From NCBI GenBank assembly GCA_964390905.1, contig CAYMLO010000042.1, positions 1-64,000 of the forward strand: 64,000 nucleotides of DNA. Direction: 5' to 3'. The number at the start of each line of letters is the position of its first letter. The stretch's first letter is position 1. Source of the stretch: JAFGLZ01 sp964390905 (lineage in GTDB: Bacteria; Planctomycetota; Phycisphaerae; UBA1845; JAFGLZ01). This document shows positions 1-7,878 of this stretch, one piece after another. The notes under the pieces were generated by a model. It was not told the DNA's origin, did no database searches, and saw nothing but the letters and a program-made list of their open reading frames with translations. Made by a program: the position numbers and the translations under genes.

Positions 1-2
1 AT

Positions 3-1790
3 CGCCCAGGACCCCGCCAGCCGGGTCGCCTGCGAAACGATGATCTCGACCGGCTGCGATTGAGCGCGACCAGTTCGCTGATTTCACGTCGCGACGTAAT
101 CATCGTGGCCAGCGTCTCGTGCATCTTCGGCCTGGGCTCGCCCGAGGACTACAAGGCTAGCGTGGTCGGGCTCCGAATCGGCGACCGCATTGACCGCGAC
201 GAGTTGCTCCGCAAGTTGGTCGCTCTGCAGTACGACCGAAACGACGTGGACTTCAAGCGAAGCACGTTTCGCGTTCGCGGTGACGTCATCGAGGTCTATC
301 CGAGTTACGAGGAGATTGCCTACCGAATCGAGCTGTTTGGCGACGAGGTGGAACGCCTCGAACTCGTGCATCCCGTGACGGCAGAGGGCTTGGCGTCGCA
401 AGAGCGGTTGTTCATCTACCCCGCCGTCCACTACGTCATGCCCGAAGACCGCATCGAGCAGGCGGTGCAGTCGATCCGAGAGGAGCTGGAAGAGCGACTC
501 TGGGAACTCAAGCGCCAAGGCAAGCTCCTGGAGGCCCAGCGTCTGGCGGCCCGTACCAAGTACGACGTCGAGATGATCCTCGAGGTCGGATACTGCTCTG
601 GAATCGAGAATTACTCGCGCCACCTCAACGGCATGCCGCCGGGGGCTCGGCCGTATACGCTGATCGACTATTTTCCAAGCGACTACCTTCTGATCATTGA
701 CGAGTCGCACGCGACCATCCCACAGCTCCACGCAATGCACGCCGGCGATCGCAGTCGCAAGACAGTCCTCGTGGACCACGGGTTTCGGTTGCCCAGCTGT
801 CTGGACAATCGGCCACTGCGCTTCGAAGAATATGAACAGATGTGGCATCACGTGTTGTTCGTCAGCGCCACCCCGGGCCCCTATGAATTGGAGAAATGCG
901 GCGGTCAGGTCGTCGAACAGATCATCCGACCGACGGGACTCATTGATCCGGAGGTCGAGGTCCGCGCGGCCCGGGGTCAGGTCAGCGATCTGCTGGAGGA
1001 GATCAAGATCCGCGCAGCCGTCGGCGAGCGCGTGTTGGTGACCACGCTGACGAAGCGAATGGCCGAAGACCTGTCGCAGTATATCCAGGCAGAGGGAATC
1101 CGCGGTCGGTATCTGCATAGCGAGATCGACACGTTGGAGCGGGTAGAGATCCTCAGGGATCTTCGCGAGGGCAAGTTCGACGTCCTGGTCGGCGTGAACC
1201 TACTCCGCGAGGGCCTCGATCTGCCCGAGGTTTCGATGGTGGCGATTCTGGACGCGGACAAGGAGGGCTTCCTGCGGAACGAGACCTCCCTGGTCCAGAC
1301 GATTGGCCGATGTGCTCGCCACGTCAATGCCCACGTGTTCCTCTACGCGGATGACATAACGCCCTCCATGCAACGCGCCATCGATGAGACGCACCGGCGT
1401 CGTGGGATTCAACAGCGCTTCAATGAGGAGCACGGCATTACGCCGGTTACGATCCGCAAGGCCATCCGGTCAGGACTGGAGACGGAAGTGTCCGCCCGCA
1501 GGACGGTGCGTGAGGCGGCGAAGTTGTCCGAGCAGCAGTTCGATCGGCAGGAGCTGCTCCGCATGCTGGAAGAGGAGATGCTCGAGGCCTCTGAGGCGCT
1601 GGAGTTCGAACGGGCGGCGGAGCTTCGCGATCGCATCAAGGCGATCAAGGAAAACGAGGCGGCGCTGACGGCTCCCTCCAACGCGGACAACGGCGAGCGA
1701 ACCGATGCAATCGAGACGCCCTCCGGAGCCGGTTCATCCCAAGAGCCACGTAAAAACAAGCGGCGCACCGGTCGGCGTACCAACCGGTGA
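3..1790 (+). CDS. uvrB: UvrABC excision nuclease subunit B, 3' part
   Basis: UvrB is the damage-verifying helicase-like subunit of nucleotide excision repair; it is loaded by UvrA and recruits UvrC. The frame is open to the left edge. The N-terminal portion with the Walker A loop and beta-hairpin (roughly 120 residues by comparison with the 673-residue E. coli protein) lies outside the window or in a disturbed frame. Visible hallmarks are SVSCIFGLGSPEDY, YCSGIENYSRHL, the DESH box in IIDESHATIPQ, SATPGPYELEK, the helicase motifs TLTKRMAEDL, YLHSEIDTLER, NLLREGLDLPEVS and QTIGRCARH, and a C-terminal UVR motif (LEFERAAELRDRI) that contacts UvrC. The last 35 or so residues are a basic low-complexity tail. 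In the first 35 bases a second frame reads IAQDPASR, which resembles the expected preceding UvrB sequence, so a frame break at the edge is possible. Identification is certain. Confidence 0.97.
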   Translation, partial: RPGPRQPGRLRNDDLDRLRLSATSSLISRRDVIIVASVSCIFGLGSPEDYKASVVGLRIGDRIDRDELLRKLVALQYDRNDVDFKRSTFRVRGDVIEVYPSYEEIAYRIELFGDEVERLELVHPVTAEGLASQERLFIYPAVHYVMPEDRIEQAVQSIREELEERLWELKRQGKLLEAQRLAARTKYDVEMILEVGYCSGIENYSRHLNGMPPGARPYTLIDYFPSDYLLIIDESHATIPQLHAMHAGDRSRKTVLVDHGFRLPSCLDNRPLRFEEYEQMWHHVLFVSATPGPYELEKCGGQVVEQIIRPTGLIDPEVEVRAARGQVSDLLEEIKIRAAVGERVLVTTLTKRMAEDLSQYIQAEGIRGRYLHSEIDTLERVEILRDLREGKFDVLVGVNLLREGLDLPEVSMVAILDADKEGFLRNETSLVQTIGRCARHVNAHVFLYADDITPSMQRAIDETHRRRGIQQRFNEEHGITPVTIRKAIRSGLETEVSARRTVREAAKLSEQQFDRQELLRMLEEEMLEASEALEFERAAELRDRIKAIKENEAALTAPSNADNGERTDAIETPSGAGSSQEPRKNKRRTGRRTNR

Positions 1791-1881
1791 CCGCTCTCGT
1801 TCCGTGATCTGCGCAGCACCTATGCCGCAGTGTGCGGTGGCGTCCGCTTGCGCTGCGGCGCTGCCGTGCAATCCGCGATTC

Positions 1882-2232
1882 CTACTTGGCCAGAATGTCT
1901 CTGAAGTGCCGAAGCCTCCGCTCGGCCTCAGCGCGGGCGGCCTTGATCAGCGCCGCCAAGTCGTCTGTTGACAGCTCCGTTAGTCGGAAACGGGTGGCAA
2001 TGGCGGGCGGACGACCGGGCCTTCTGGCCCCAGTCTTCTTGCGAATCGCCTTCTTCCGTTTGACCTTGGTAGTTCTCTTGGCAGCCCGTTTCTTCTTCTT
2101 TTTTGCGGTTTTGCTCGGGGTACCGTGGGTGGCTGACATGTGTCTGCCAAGATGTGCAGCCATTGCAAACGTTTTTCCGCAGACGTCGCATTTCAGCTTC
2201 TTGCCGCTTTGATCACTTTTTGTCTTGGCCAT
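1882..2232 (-). CDS. Small C2H2 zinc-finger protein with basic AT-hook-like linker
   Basis: This 116-residue protein starts at an ATG preceded by GGAGAG. Three parts are visible. Residues 15-36 form a classical C2H2 finger (C15-x2-C18-x12-H31-x4-H36). Residues 41-66 are a Lys/Arg-rich stretch and residues 70-76 contain an AT-hook-like RRPGRPP core. Residues 85-116 form an amphipathic, probably helical tail (LSTDDLAALIKAARAEAERR) that could dimerise. Single C2H2 fingers are unusual in bacteria outside the Ros/MucR type, and this architecture does not look like Ros. A nucleoid-associated or DNA-binding regulatory role is an inference. It is transcribed divergently from alr and converges on uvrB. 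Confidence 0.8.
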   Translation of the reverse strand: MAKTKSDQSGKKLKCDVCGKTFAMAAHLGRHMSATHGTPSKTAKKKKKRAAKRTTKVKRKKAIRKKTGARRPGRPPAIATRFRLTELSTDDLAALIKAARAEAERRLRHFRDILAK

Positions 2233-2305
2233 AATGCTCTCCAGACTTCTCGGTTTCTAACCCGGCGGGGATGCATATGAGAATCGCGCGCCCATCTGGA
2301 GGCAT

Positions 2306-2333
2306 ATTCTAGGGCCTGCGCAGGGATCTGCAA
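2306..2333 (-). promoter_or_regulatory. Putative sigma-70 promoter of the zinc-finger gene
   Basis: On the minus strand TTGCAG (2333-2328) and TAGAAT (2311-2306) are separated by 16 bases. They lie about 75 bases upstream of the zinc-finger start codon in a short AT-richer patch. Read by eye only. Confidence 0.4.
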
Positions 2334-2426
2334 GCGCTTTCGGCCATTCTGCGGTGACGCGATGCGCTTCGAGGCAGTCGTAACCGCGTAGCTTGACGGC
2401 GCCTCATCCTTGGATCTCGTTTGGCC

Positions 2427-2456
2427 TTGAACGCGGAGACGCAGGTCCGTTAGAGT
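2427..2456 (+). promoter_or_regulatory. Putative promoter of alr, possibly giving a leaderless mRNA
   Basis: TTGAAC and TAGAGT are separated by 18 bases, and the -10 box ends only seven bases before the alr ATG. No Shine-Dalgarno sequence precedes that ATG. If the boxes are used, transcription would begin at or next to the start codon. Confidence 0.4.
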
Positions 2457-2463
2457 CGTACGC

Positions 2464-3654
2464 ATGGACCGTGACGTGGTTGCCGAGATCAATACGGATG
2501 CGATCACCCACAACCTGGGCCTCGTCCGCAAGGTTTGTCATCCCTCCGTTCAGGTGTGCGTGGCGCTCAAGGCGAATGCGTACGGCCACGGTGTTGATGT
2601 GGTGGCCCCAGTGCTGTTGGAGGCTGGGGTCGAGATGGTGGCCGTCGCCACGATTGGCGAGGCGCTCGAACTGAGGCAGCTGGGGTGGGATCGGCCGATT
2701 CTGTGCTTCGGCCCGACGTTCGCGGCCGCCAGTTCGAGGGAACGGTCGGCGCGAATCGCCGCCGTCGTCGAGCACGGTCTAGCTCCGACCGTCGTGGACG
2801 GCTACGGTCTGCGGGACCTCCAGGCTGAGGCCGAGCGGCGGGGACGATGCGTGGACTACCACGTCAAGGTCGACACCGGGATGGGGCGAATGGGCATCGC
2901 GCCCGACACGGCCTACGATTTGATTCGTCGGGCCGCGCGGCTGGATCGGGTGCAGCTGGCGGGCGTCTATACGCACCTGGCGACCGCCGACGAGGCCGAT
3001 CTCGAGTTCGCTCGTCATCAGCTGGCCTGGCTGGGGAACCTCATCGAGCGCCTGGCGGCCGTGGGCATTCGTGTCCCGCTGGTTCACGCCGCCAACAGCA
3101 GCGCGATCTTCATGCTTCCCGAGTCGCATTTGGACATGGTCCGGCCGGGGCTGGTGGTGTATGGTTGCCGACCGAGCCGGCATTGGCCCGGGGACGGCGA
3201 GTTGCGACCGGCGCTTCGATTGCGAAGCCACCTGGTCTTGACCAAGCGGGTGCCCGCCGGGCATTCTGTCGGCTATGGGCGAACGTTCGTGACGAAACGA
3301 CCGAGCGTGTTGGGTATCGTCCCGGTCGGTTACAACGACGGGTATTCCCGCAGCCTGAGCAATCGCGGGATCATGGGGTTGGCCGGCGGCGACGCACCTG
3401 TGGTCGGTCGGGTCAGCATGGACCAGACGGTGCTGGATCTGACCGATCTGCCGGGCGCGCGGGTCGGCGATGAGGTAATCATCATCGACGATCGGCCCGG
3501 CCGGCCCAATACGGTGGAGGCGATCGCCGAACAGCTCGACACCACGCCGCACGAGGTGACGTGTCTGTTGGGAAACCGCGTGAGACGCGTGGCGGTCCGT
3601 CGAAGCGGCGGGGAGCCCGTGGAGGAGAACGCTGATGCTCAGGGAACTGTTTGA
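2464..3654 (+). CDS. alr: Alanine racemase
   Basis: This PLP-dependent enzyme interconverts L- and D-alanine for peptidoglycan synthesis in the cytoplasm. The 396 residues match the family length. The PLP lysine is K36 in ALKANAYGHG. Further conserved blocks are KVDTGMGRMGI, HAANSSA, MVRPGLVVYG, SVGYGRTF (which carries the catalytic tyrosine of the beta domain), PVGYNDGYSR and GRVSMDQTVLDLT. The start at MDRDVVAEINTDAI fits the family, and the only promoter-like boxes sit right against it. The last 20 bases overlap the start of the dUTPase gene, so the two are likely co-transcribed and translationally coupled. Confidence 0.96.
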   Translation: MDRDVVAEINTDAITHNLGLVRKVCHPSVQVCVALKANAYGHGVDVVAPVLLEAGVEMVAVATIGEALELRQLGWDRPILCFGPTFAAASSRERSARIAAVVEHGLAPTVVDGYGLRDLQAEAERRGRCVDYHVKVDTGMGRMGIAPDTAYDLIRRAARLDRVQLAGVYTHLATADEADLEFARHQLAWLGNLIERLAAVGIRVPLVHAANSSAIFMLPESHLDMVRPGLVVYGCRPSRHWPGDGELRPALRLRSHLVLTKRVPAGHSVGYGRTFVTKRPSVLGIVPVGYNDGYSRSLSNRGIMGLAGGDAPVVGRVSMDQTVLDLTDLPGARVGDEVIIIDDRPGRPNTVEAIAEQLDTTPHEVTCLLGNRVRRVAVRRSGGEPVEENADAQGTV

Positions 3655-4078
3655 ACTCCAGGGCGAACTGAACCGTCACGTCGGGATGGACACCGCCGCC
3701 CTGAAGAACGACATGGACCCGCAGACGGCGGGGCGATGGGTGAACGACTACATCGCCGCCATGAGCAACGAGCTCGAGGAGCTCCGCGATTGCACGTACT
3801 GGAAGCATTGGTGTGCCGAGGCCCGGCAGGGCCGGCGCTTCGAGCTGCACGACCTGCAGAACGCCCGGGTCGAGGTTATCGACATGCTGTTCTTCTGGAT
3901 CAGTTTGGCGCAGTGCGTGGGGCTGGACGCCGATGACGTCATGGAGCTGTACCGCCAGAAGCTCGCCGTGAACCACGCCCGTCAAGATCAAGACTACTCC
4001 ATGGCGGGCAAGACGGAGCAAGACAACCGGGCGATTCGGTTGTCACGCGACGGTGCGTGCCCAGGTGAAGATGCCTAG
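3635..4078 (+). CDS. dUTP diphosphatase, all-alpha dimeric (MazG/HisE-related) type
   Basis: This 147-residue protein should hydrolyse dUTP to dUMP and pyrophosphate, keeping uracil out of DNA. The all-alpha NTP pyrophosphatase metal motifs are visible: ExxE within SNELEELRD and ExxD within NARVEVIDM. The family blocks WVNDYIAAMSNE, YWKHWC, FELHDLQNARVE and YRQKLAVNHARQDQDY are also present. The ATG has a strong Shine-Dalgarno GGAGGAG seven bases upstream, inside the alr coding sequence. This type is unrelated to the trimeric all-beta dUTPase (Dut). The charged C-terminal 20 residues after DYSMAGK look dispensable. Confidence 0.85.
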   Translation: MLRELFELQGELNRHVGMDTAALKNDMDPQTAGRWVNDYIAAMSNELEELRDCTYWKHWCAEARQGRRFELHDLQNARVEVIDMLFFWISLAQCVGLDADDVMELYRQKLAVNHARQDQDYSMAGKTEQDNRAIRLSRDGACPGEDA

Positions 4079-4168
4079 GCAATGGCCCGAACGCGTTTGG
4101 GCCGGTATACTGTCGCCGCGACGTGGAGACCAATCTGAGTCCCTGGAAGGATCCGAACGAGAACGACC

Positions 4169-4516
4169 ATGAAATGGACTGTGGAATGGCTTGAGCGGTA
4201 CACGGTATTACGTTTCGAAGGCGAGCTGATGGTTGGCGCGGCCCAGTTTTTCGAGACGGGCGTGATGCCTTGGCTGAAGATGCCCTTCGCGCCGATCATC
4301 CTGGACCTGAGCACCGTGACCATCATCGCCTCGGCGGGGCTGGGCTCGCTGCTGAGGATCCAGAGCGCCGCTTCTGAAGCGAGCGTGCACCTGGTGCTGG
4401 TCAAGCCGACCCAAGAGGCCTGGCAGGCCTTGACGATGACCCGCTTGGACACGCTGCTCCCGTGTGCCGATACGGTGGAGGCCGCCGTTGAGCTGATTGC
4501 GAGTCGATCGTCCTGA
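4169..4516 (+). CDS. STAS-domain protein (anti-sigma factor antagonist-like)
   Basis: These 115 residues form a single STAS domain. An N-terminal beta strand pair (YTVLRFEGELMVGAA) is followed by the PIILDLSTVTIIASAGLGSLLR segment that corresponds to the phospho-acceptor loop of SpoIIAA-type proteins. In SpoIIAA the acceptor serine directly precedes the GLG. Here that position is alanine, with a serine one residue earlier, so switching by phosphorylation is uncertain. No anti-sigma kinase or phosphatase gene is adjacent. It lies between the dUTPase and a large membrane protein. A TATACT box at 4106-4111 could be a -10 element, but no -35 is evident. Confidence 0.75.
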   Translation: MKWTVEWLERYTVLRFEGELMVGAAQFFETGVMPWLKMPFAPIILDLSTVTIIASAGLGSLLRIQSAASEASVHLVLVKPTQEAWQALTMTRLDTLLPCADTVEAAVELIASRSS

Positions 4517-4564
4517 CCGGCCGACCAGCCTGCCCCGCCTTCCTGTGGTGCCGGAGTCCGGCCC

Positions 4565-7252
4565 ATGGCCGTCGACCACCTAGCCTCAGAGCCATCCGAT
4601 GATCAGGCTGCTTCGGGCTCGCCCCGAAGGAAGAATGCTTCGACGGGCACGGTGTCGGGCGGGACGCAGCCGGCGGCGAGGCGCTCCGTCAAGGAGAACG
4701 CCGCGGGGGTAGCCCTGGTCTCGGCGCTGGCGATCGCGGCGATGGCGCCAACCTTGGGCGGATCCTTCCTGCCCGGGGATGACGAGCACTTCGTCCTGAA
4801 CCATACGCTGGTGAACCGACCCGGGCTGCTGAACGCCATCCGGCTGTACGGGATTGTCCATCGCGATCTGTACCAACCGGTCCCCATGGTCTCGTTTGCC
4901 TTCGACACGGTCGTATATGGCCCCCAAGCCTGGGGATTCCATCTGACCAACGTCTTGTGGCATGCCGTGGCGGCGGCATTGGTGTGGGGGCTGGTTCGGC
5001 TGAGATGGGAGCGATGGTGGCTGGCAACGTTGGCCGGCGCGGTGTTTGCGGTTCATCCCCAGGCCGTCGAGCCGGTGGGGACCGTGACGGCCCGCATCGT
5101 CCAGATGGGGGTGACGTTTTCGCTGGCCGCCATCGTGGCGTTCCTGATCTGGTCGCGACGCCCAGCGGGGGAGAGCGGATGGCTGGCGGCGTCGGTCCTG
5201 TTGACGTTGCTGGCGATGACGAGCAAGGTGCAGGTGGCCCTGCCGATCCTGCTGCTGATCGTGGTGTACGGGCAACAACGTCGCAGCCTCCGCGCGTGGT
5301 GGTCGGCATGGTGCGGGCTCGCAGCGATCACGGCGTTCTTCACGGCGTTGGCCTGGTGGACGACAGCCCAGACGGGTCTGATGACCGCAGCGCGGGGGGA
5401 TCTCCCGGGAAGCCTGCCCGGCAGGGCAGTCCTGGCGATGGGGCTGTATCTAAAGCACTTCGTCTGGCCAGCGGGTCTGTCGACCTGGTATCTGCCGCCG
5501 ACGGAATGGTCGTGGATGCACCCGGCGATCGGGATCGGGATCTTGAGCCTGGTGGGCGTAGCGACGGCTGCAGGGATCTGCTACGTCCGGGGGGCACGGA
5601 TCGCGGCAGCGGGGCTGGCGTGGTACCTGGTGGTGCTGCTGCCGATGCTGTGCGCGTCGGGCTTTCGGAACCTGATCGCCGCCGATCGGTACACGTATCT
5701 CGCCAACGTCGGGATGGGGGTGGTCGTGGCATCGCTTGTGGTATCTGGGGTCCAGCGATGGCGCGAGCGGCGCGGCGGGTCGGGTGCGACGGGGGTCGCG
5801 GGGGCCCTTGTGGGCGGCGTCGTGGTGGCGCTGATGGCTACCAGTTGGGTCCATGCGAGTCACTACCGAACGGGTTTGGCCTACTACCAACGTGTCGCGG
5901 CGCTGTATCCCGATGCCCGCTGGGTTCATCTCGACGTGGGGTGGGAGCTGGCCCGCGCCGGTCGGCTGGATGAGGCAGAGCGAGAGGCCCAGGCCGAATG
6001 TGATCTGCCGCGAGGCGACCGCGACCGGGCCGGTCTCCTGCTCGGCTGGATCGCAGAGAAGCGAGGGAAGCTCGATCTGGCTGAAGCCTACTTGACCGCA
6101 TCCGCCCAGGCGCTGCCTGATGAGCCAGACGCGCAGTACCAGCTCGGACGTCTGCTTTACAGGCGGGGTCATCTGAACCGGGCGGTCGCGGCCTATGATC
6201 GGGCGTTAGCGACCCACCCCGACCACCTCCCGAGCCTGGAGAGTCTGGCCCGGGTGTACCAGCGAATGGGACGCGTCGAAGAGGCAACTCGTTTGCTGCG
6301 GCGGGTGCTCGAGATCAGTCCGCAGCACGTTTCGGCGCTCAGCCGGCTGGCTGCCATCGAGCTGGAACGCGGGCGACAGGCCGAGGCGGAGCGGCTGTGT
6401 CGAATGGCCCTCGACATCGATCCCACCCATGCGCAGGCCATGACCAATCTGGCGGTGGTCCTGACGCAGACCAACCGGGCGAACGAAGCCCTAGACCTGT
6501 ACAACGAGGCCTTGCGTCAAGCGCCCCGACTCGTGTCGGCCCGGCTGAACCGGGCCATGTTGTTGCGGGGGTGGGGGCACAACATCCAGGCGGCCGAGGA
6601 CTATCGAGCCATCCTGACAACAGATCCGGGGTGTTCGCCCGCCCTGGAGGGGATGCACGAGCTCCTGCTCAAGATGAGTCCCAAGGATGGGCCCCAGCGG
6701 GCGGTCCGGATGTGGTCCGGCGCGATCAAGAACGCCGGCGCCAAGCCGGGCTTGCTCGCCGGATTGGCGTGGGCGCAGGCGTTGGCACGCCTTGACGACC
6801 AGGCCGAGCAGACCGCCAGAAAATGCCTGGCCCAGGATCCTAGCCAGCTCCCCGCACACTTGGCGCTTGCCATGGTGGCCCTGCACCGGAACCAGGCCCA
6901 GGCCGCCGTGAATGCGGTCGAGCAGGCGCTCGCCCACGGGGGGACGCGGAGACCCGACGACCTGGAACGGGCCGCCCAGGCAATCGGTGCCTTCGGATTG
7001 AAGCACCGGACCGAGCCGTTGCCCTACCTCCTCGTGGGCCAATTGATGATCGCCCTGAAACGGCGGCCCATGGCCCAGCGGGCCTTCGACGACCTCCTGA
7101 AACTCACCGACGACCCGGTCTGGCAAGACCGGGTGCAGCGGGCGATGGGATTCTGGCAGACATCGACCCGCCGGGCCGCGACCCGATCGCAACCGGCGTC
7201 GGTCCCATCGACGTCGACCGCGCGGCGTGGGTCGCCCTCCACCGGAAAATGA
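4565..7252 (+). CDS. TMTC-like membrane glycosyltransferase (GT-C fold) with C-terminal TPR array
   Basis: This is an 895-residue two-part protein. After a polar N-terminus of about 40 residues, residues 45-430 contain around ten hydrophobic segments. The first extracytoplasmic loop begins FLPGDDEHFVLNHTLV, with an acidic pair where GT-C O-mannosyltransferases have their catalytic acid. The block YQPVPMVSFAFDTVVYG follows, as in TMTC/DUF1736-like proteins. Residues 440-800 are tandem tetratricopeptide repeats, for example YQLGRLLYRRGHLNRAVAAY and AMTNLAVVLTQTNRANEAL. A short Ser/Thr/Arg-rich tail ends it. A role in lipid-linked sugar transfer to proteins is inferred from fold similarity; some planctomycete TPR proteins of this shape are uncharacterised. 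Confidence 0.7.
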   Translation: MAVDHLASEPSDDQAASGSPRRKNASTGTVSGGTQPAARRSVKENAAGVALVSALAIAAMAPTLGGSFLPGDDEHFVLNHTLVNRPGLLNAIRLYGIVHRDLYQPVPMVSFAFDTVVYGPQAWGFHLTNVLWHAVAAALVWGLVRLRWERWWLATLAGAVFAVHPQAVEPVGTVTARIVQMGVTFSLAAIVAFLIWSRRPAGESGWLAASVLLTLLAMTSKVQVALPILLLIVVYGQQRRSLRAWWSAWCGLAAITAFFTALAWWTTAQTGLMTAARGDLPGSLPGRAVLAMGLYLKHFVWPAGLSTWYLPPTEWSWMHPAIGIGILSLVGVATAAGICYVRGARIAAAGLAWYLVVLLPMLCASGFRNLIAADRYTYLANVGMGVVVASLVVSGVQRWRERRGGSGATGVAGALVGGVVVALMATSWVHASHYRTGLAYYQRVAALYPDARWVHLDVGWELARAGRLDEAEREAQAECDLPRGDRDRAGLLLGWIAEKRGKLDLAEAYLTASAQALPDEPDAQYQLGRLLYRRGHLNRAVAAYDRALATHPDHLPSLESLARVYQRMGRVEEATRLLRRVLEISPQHVSALSRLAAIELERGRQAEAERLCRMALDIDPTHAQAMTNLAVVLTQTNRANEALDLYNEALRQAPRLVSARLNRAMLLRGWGHNIQAAEDYRAILTTDPGCSPALEGMHELLLKMSPKDGPQRAVRMWSGAIKNAGAKPGLLAGLAWAQALARLDDQAEQTARKCLAQDPSQLPAHLALAMVALHRNQAQAAVNAVEQALAHGGTRRPDDLERAAQAIGAFGLKHRTEPLPYLLVGQLMIALKRRPMAQRAFDDLLKLTDDPVWQDRVQRAMGFWQTSTRRAATRSQPASVPSTSTARRGSPSTGK

Positions 7253-7335
7253 AAGAACGACTAGACTAAGATGTGCCCCTGGATCGTCATATCGGTGATC
7301 GTGCGATCCGTTCTGGTCCCCGGGGACGAAGACTC

Positions 7336-7878
7336 GTGACAGAAGACCGGTTGTTGATACGGCGGATGCAGCGAGGCGATGAAGGCGCACTGCGCTGCAT
7401 CTACGAGCGGTACAAAGACGACCTGGTGACGGTCGCGGCGTGCCTGCTGGCCGACCCGAGCGCCGCCGAGGACGTGCTGCACGACGTGTTCGTGGATTTC
7501 GCCGCCGGCATCGACAGGTTCAGGTTGCGACGCAACCTGCGGGGTTACCTGGTCACGTGTGTGGCCAATCGGGCCCGGGATCGCCTGCGTAGCGCCTCTC
7601 GCCGGGATGTCCCGTTGGCAGCGACGCACGATACGGCCGGTGACGTGCCGTCCCCGGCTGTGCAGGTCGCGGACTGTGAGGAGACCGACGCGTTGTATCG
7701 GGCATTGACGGAACTGCCGGCCGAGCAGCGTGAGGCGATCACGCTCCACGTGCACGGCGAGATGAGATTCCGCCAGATCGCCCAGGAACTGGGCGTCTCG
7801 ATCAACACGGTGCAAAGCCGTTATCGCTACGGACTCGAGAAGCTGCGGTCGTTGATGAAGGCAGGAGTCAGCTCATGA
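7336..7878 (+). CDS. ECF-family RNA polymerase sigma factor
   Basis: With the GTG at 7336 the protein is 180 residues and begins MTEDRLLIRRMQRGDEGAL, the normal N-terminus of this family. An in-frame GTG at 7273 would add a 21-residue basic leader. Region 2 is YERYKDDLVTVAACLLADPSAAEDVLHDVFVDF plus the helix with NRARDRLR. Region 4 runs from LTELPAEQREAITLH to the helix-turn-helix FRQIAQELGVSINTVQSRYRYGLEKLR. It overlaps the next gene by four bases (ATGA), the usual arrangement for a sigma factor and its membrane-anchored partner. Confidence 0.93.
   Translation: MTEDRLLIRRMQRGDEGALRCIYERYKDDLVTVAACLLADPSAAEDVLHDVFVDFAAGIDRFRLRRNLRGYLVTCVANRARDRLRSASRRDVPLAATHDTAGDVPSPAVQVADCEETDALYRALTELPAEQREAITLHVHGEMRFRQIAQELGVSINTVQSRYRYGLEKLRSLMKAGVSS

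Noticed and set aside
84..1118. 344-residue minus-strand reading frame opposite uvrB
   Set aside because: It is the antisense shadow of a well-conserved gene in GC-rich DNA; its translation shows no domain.
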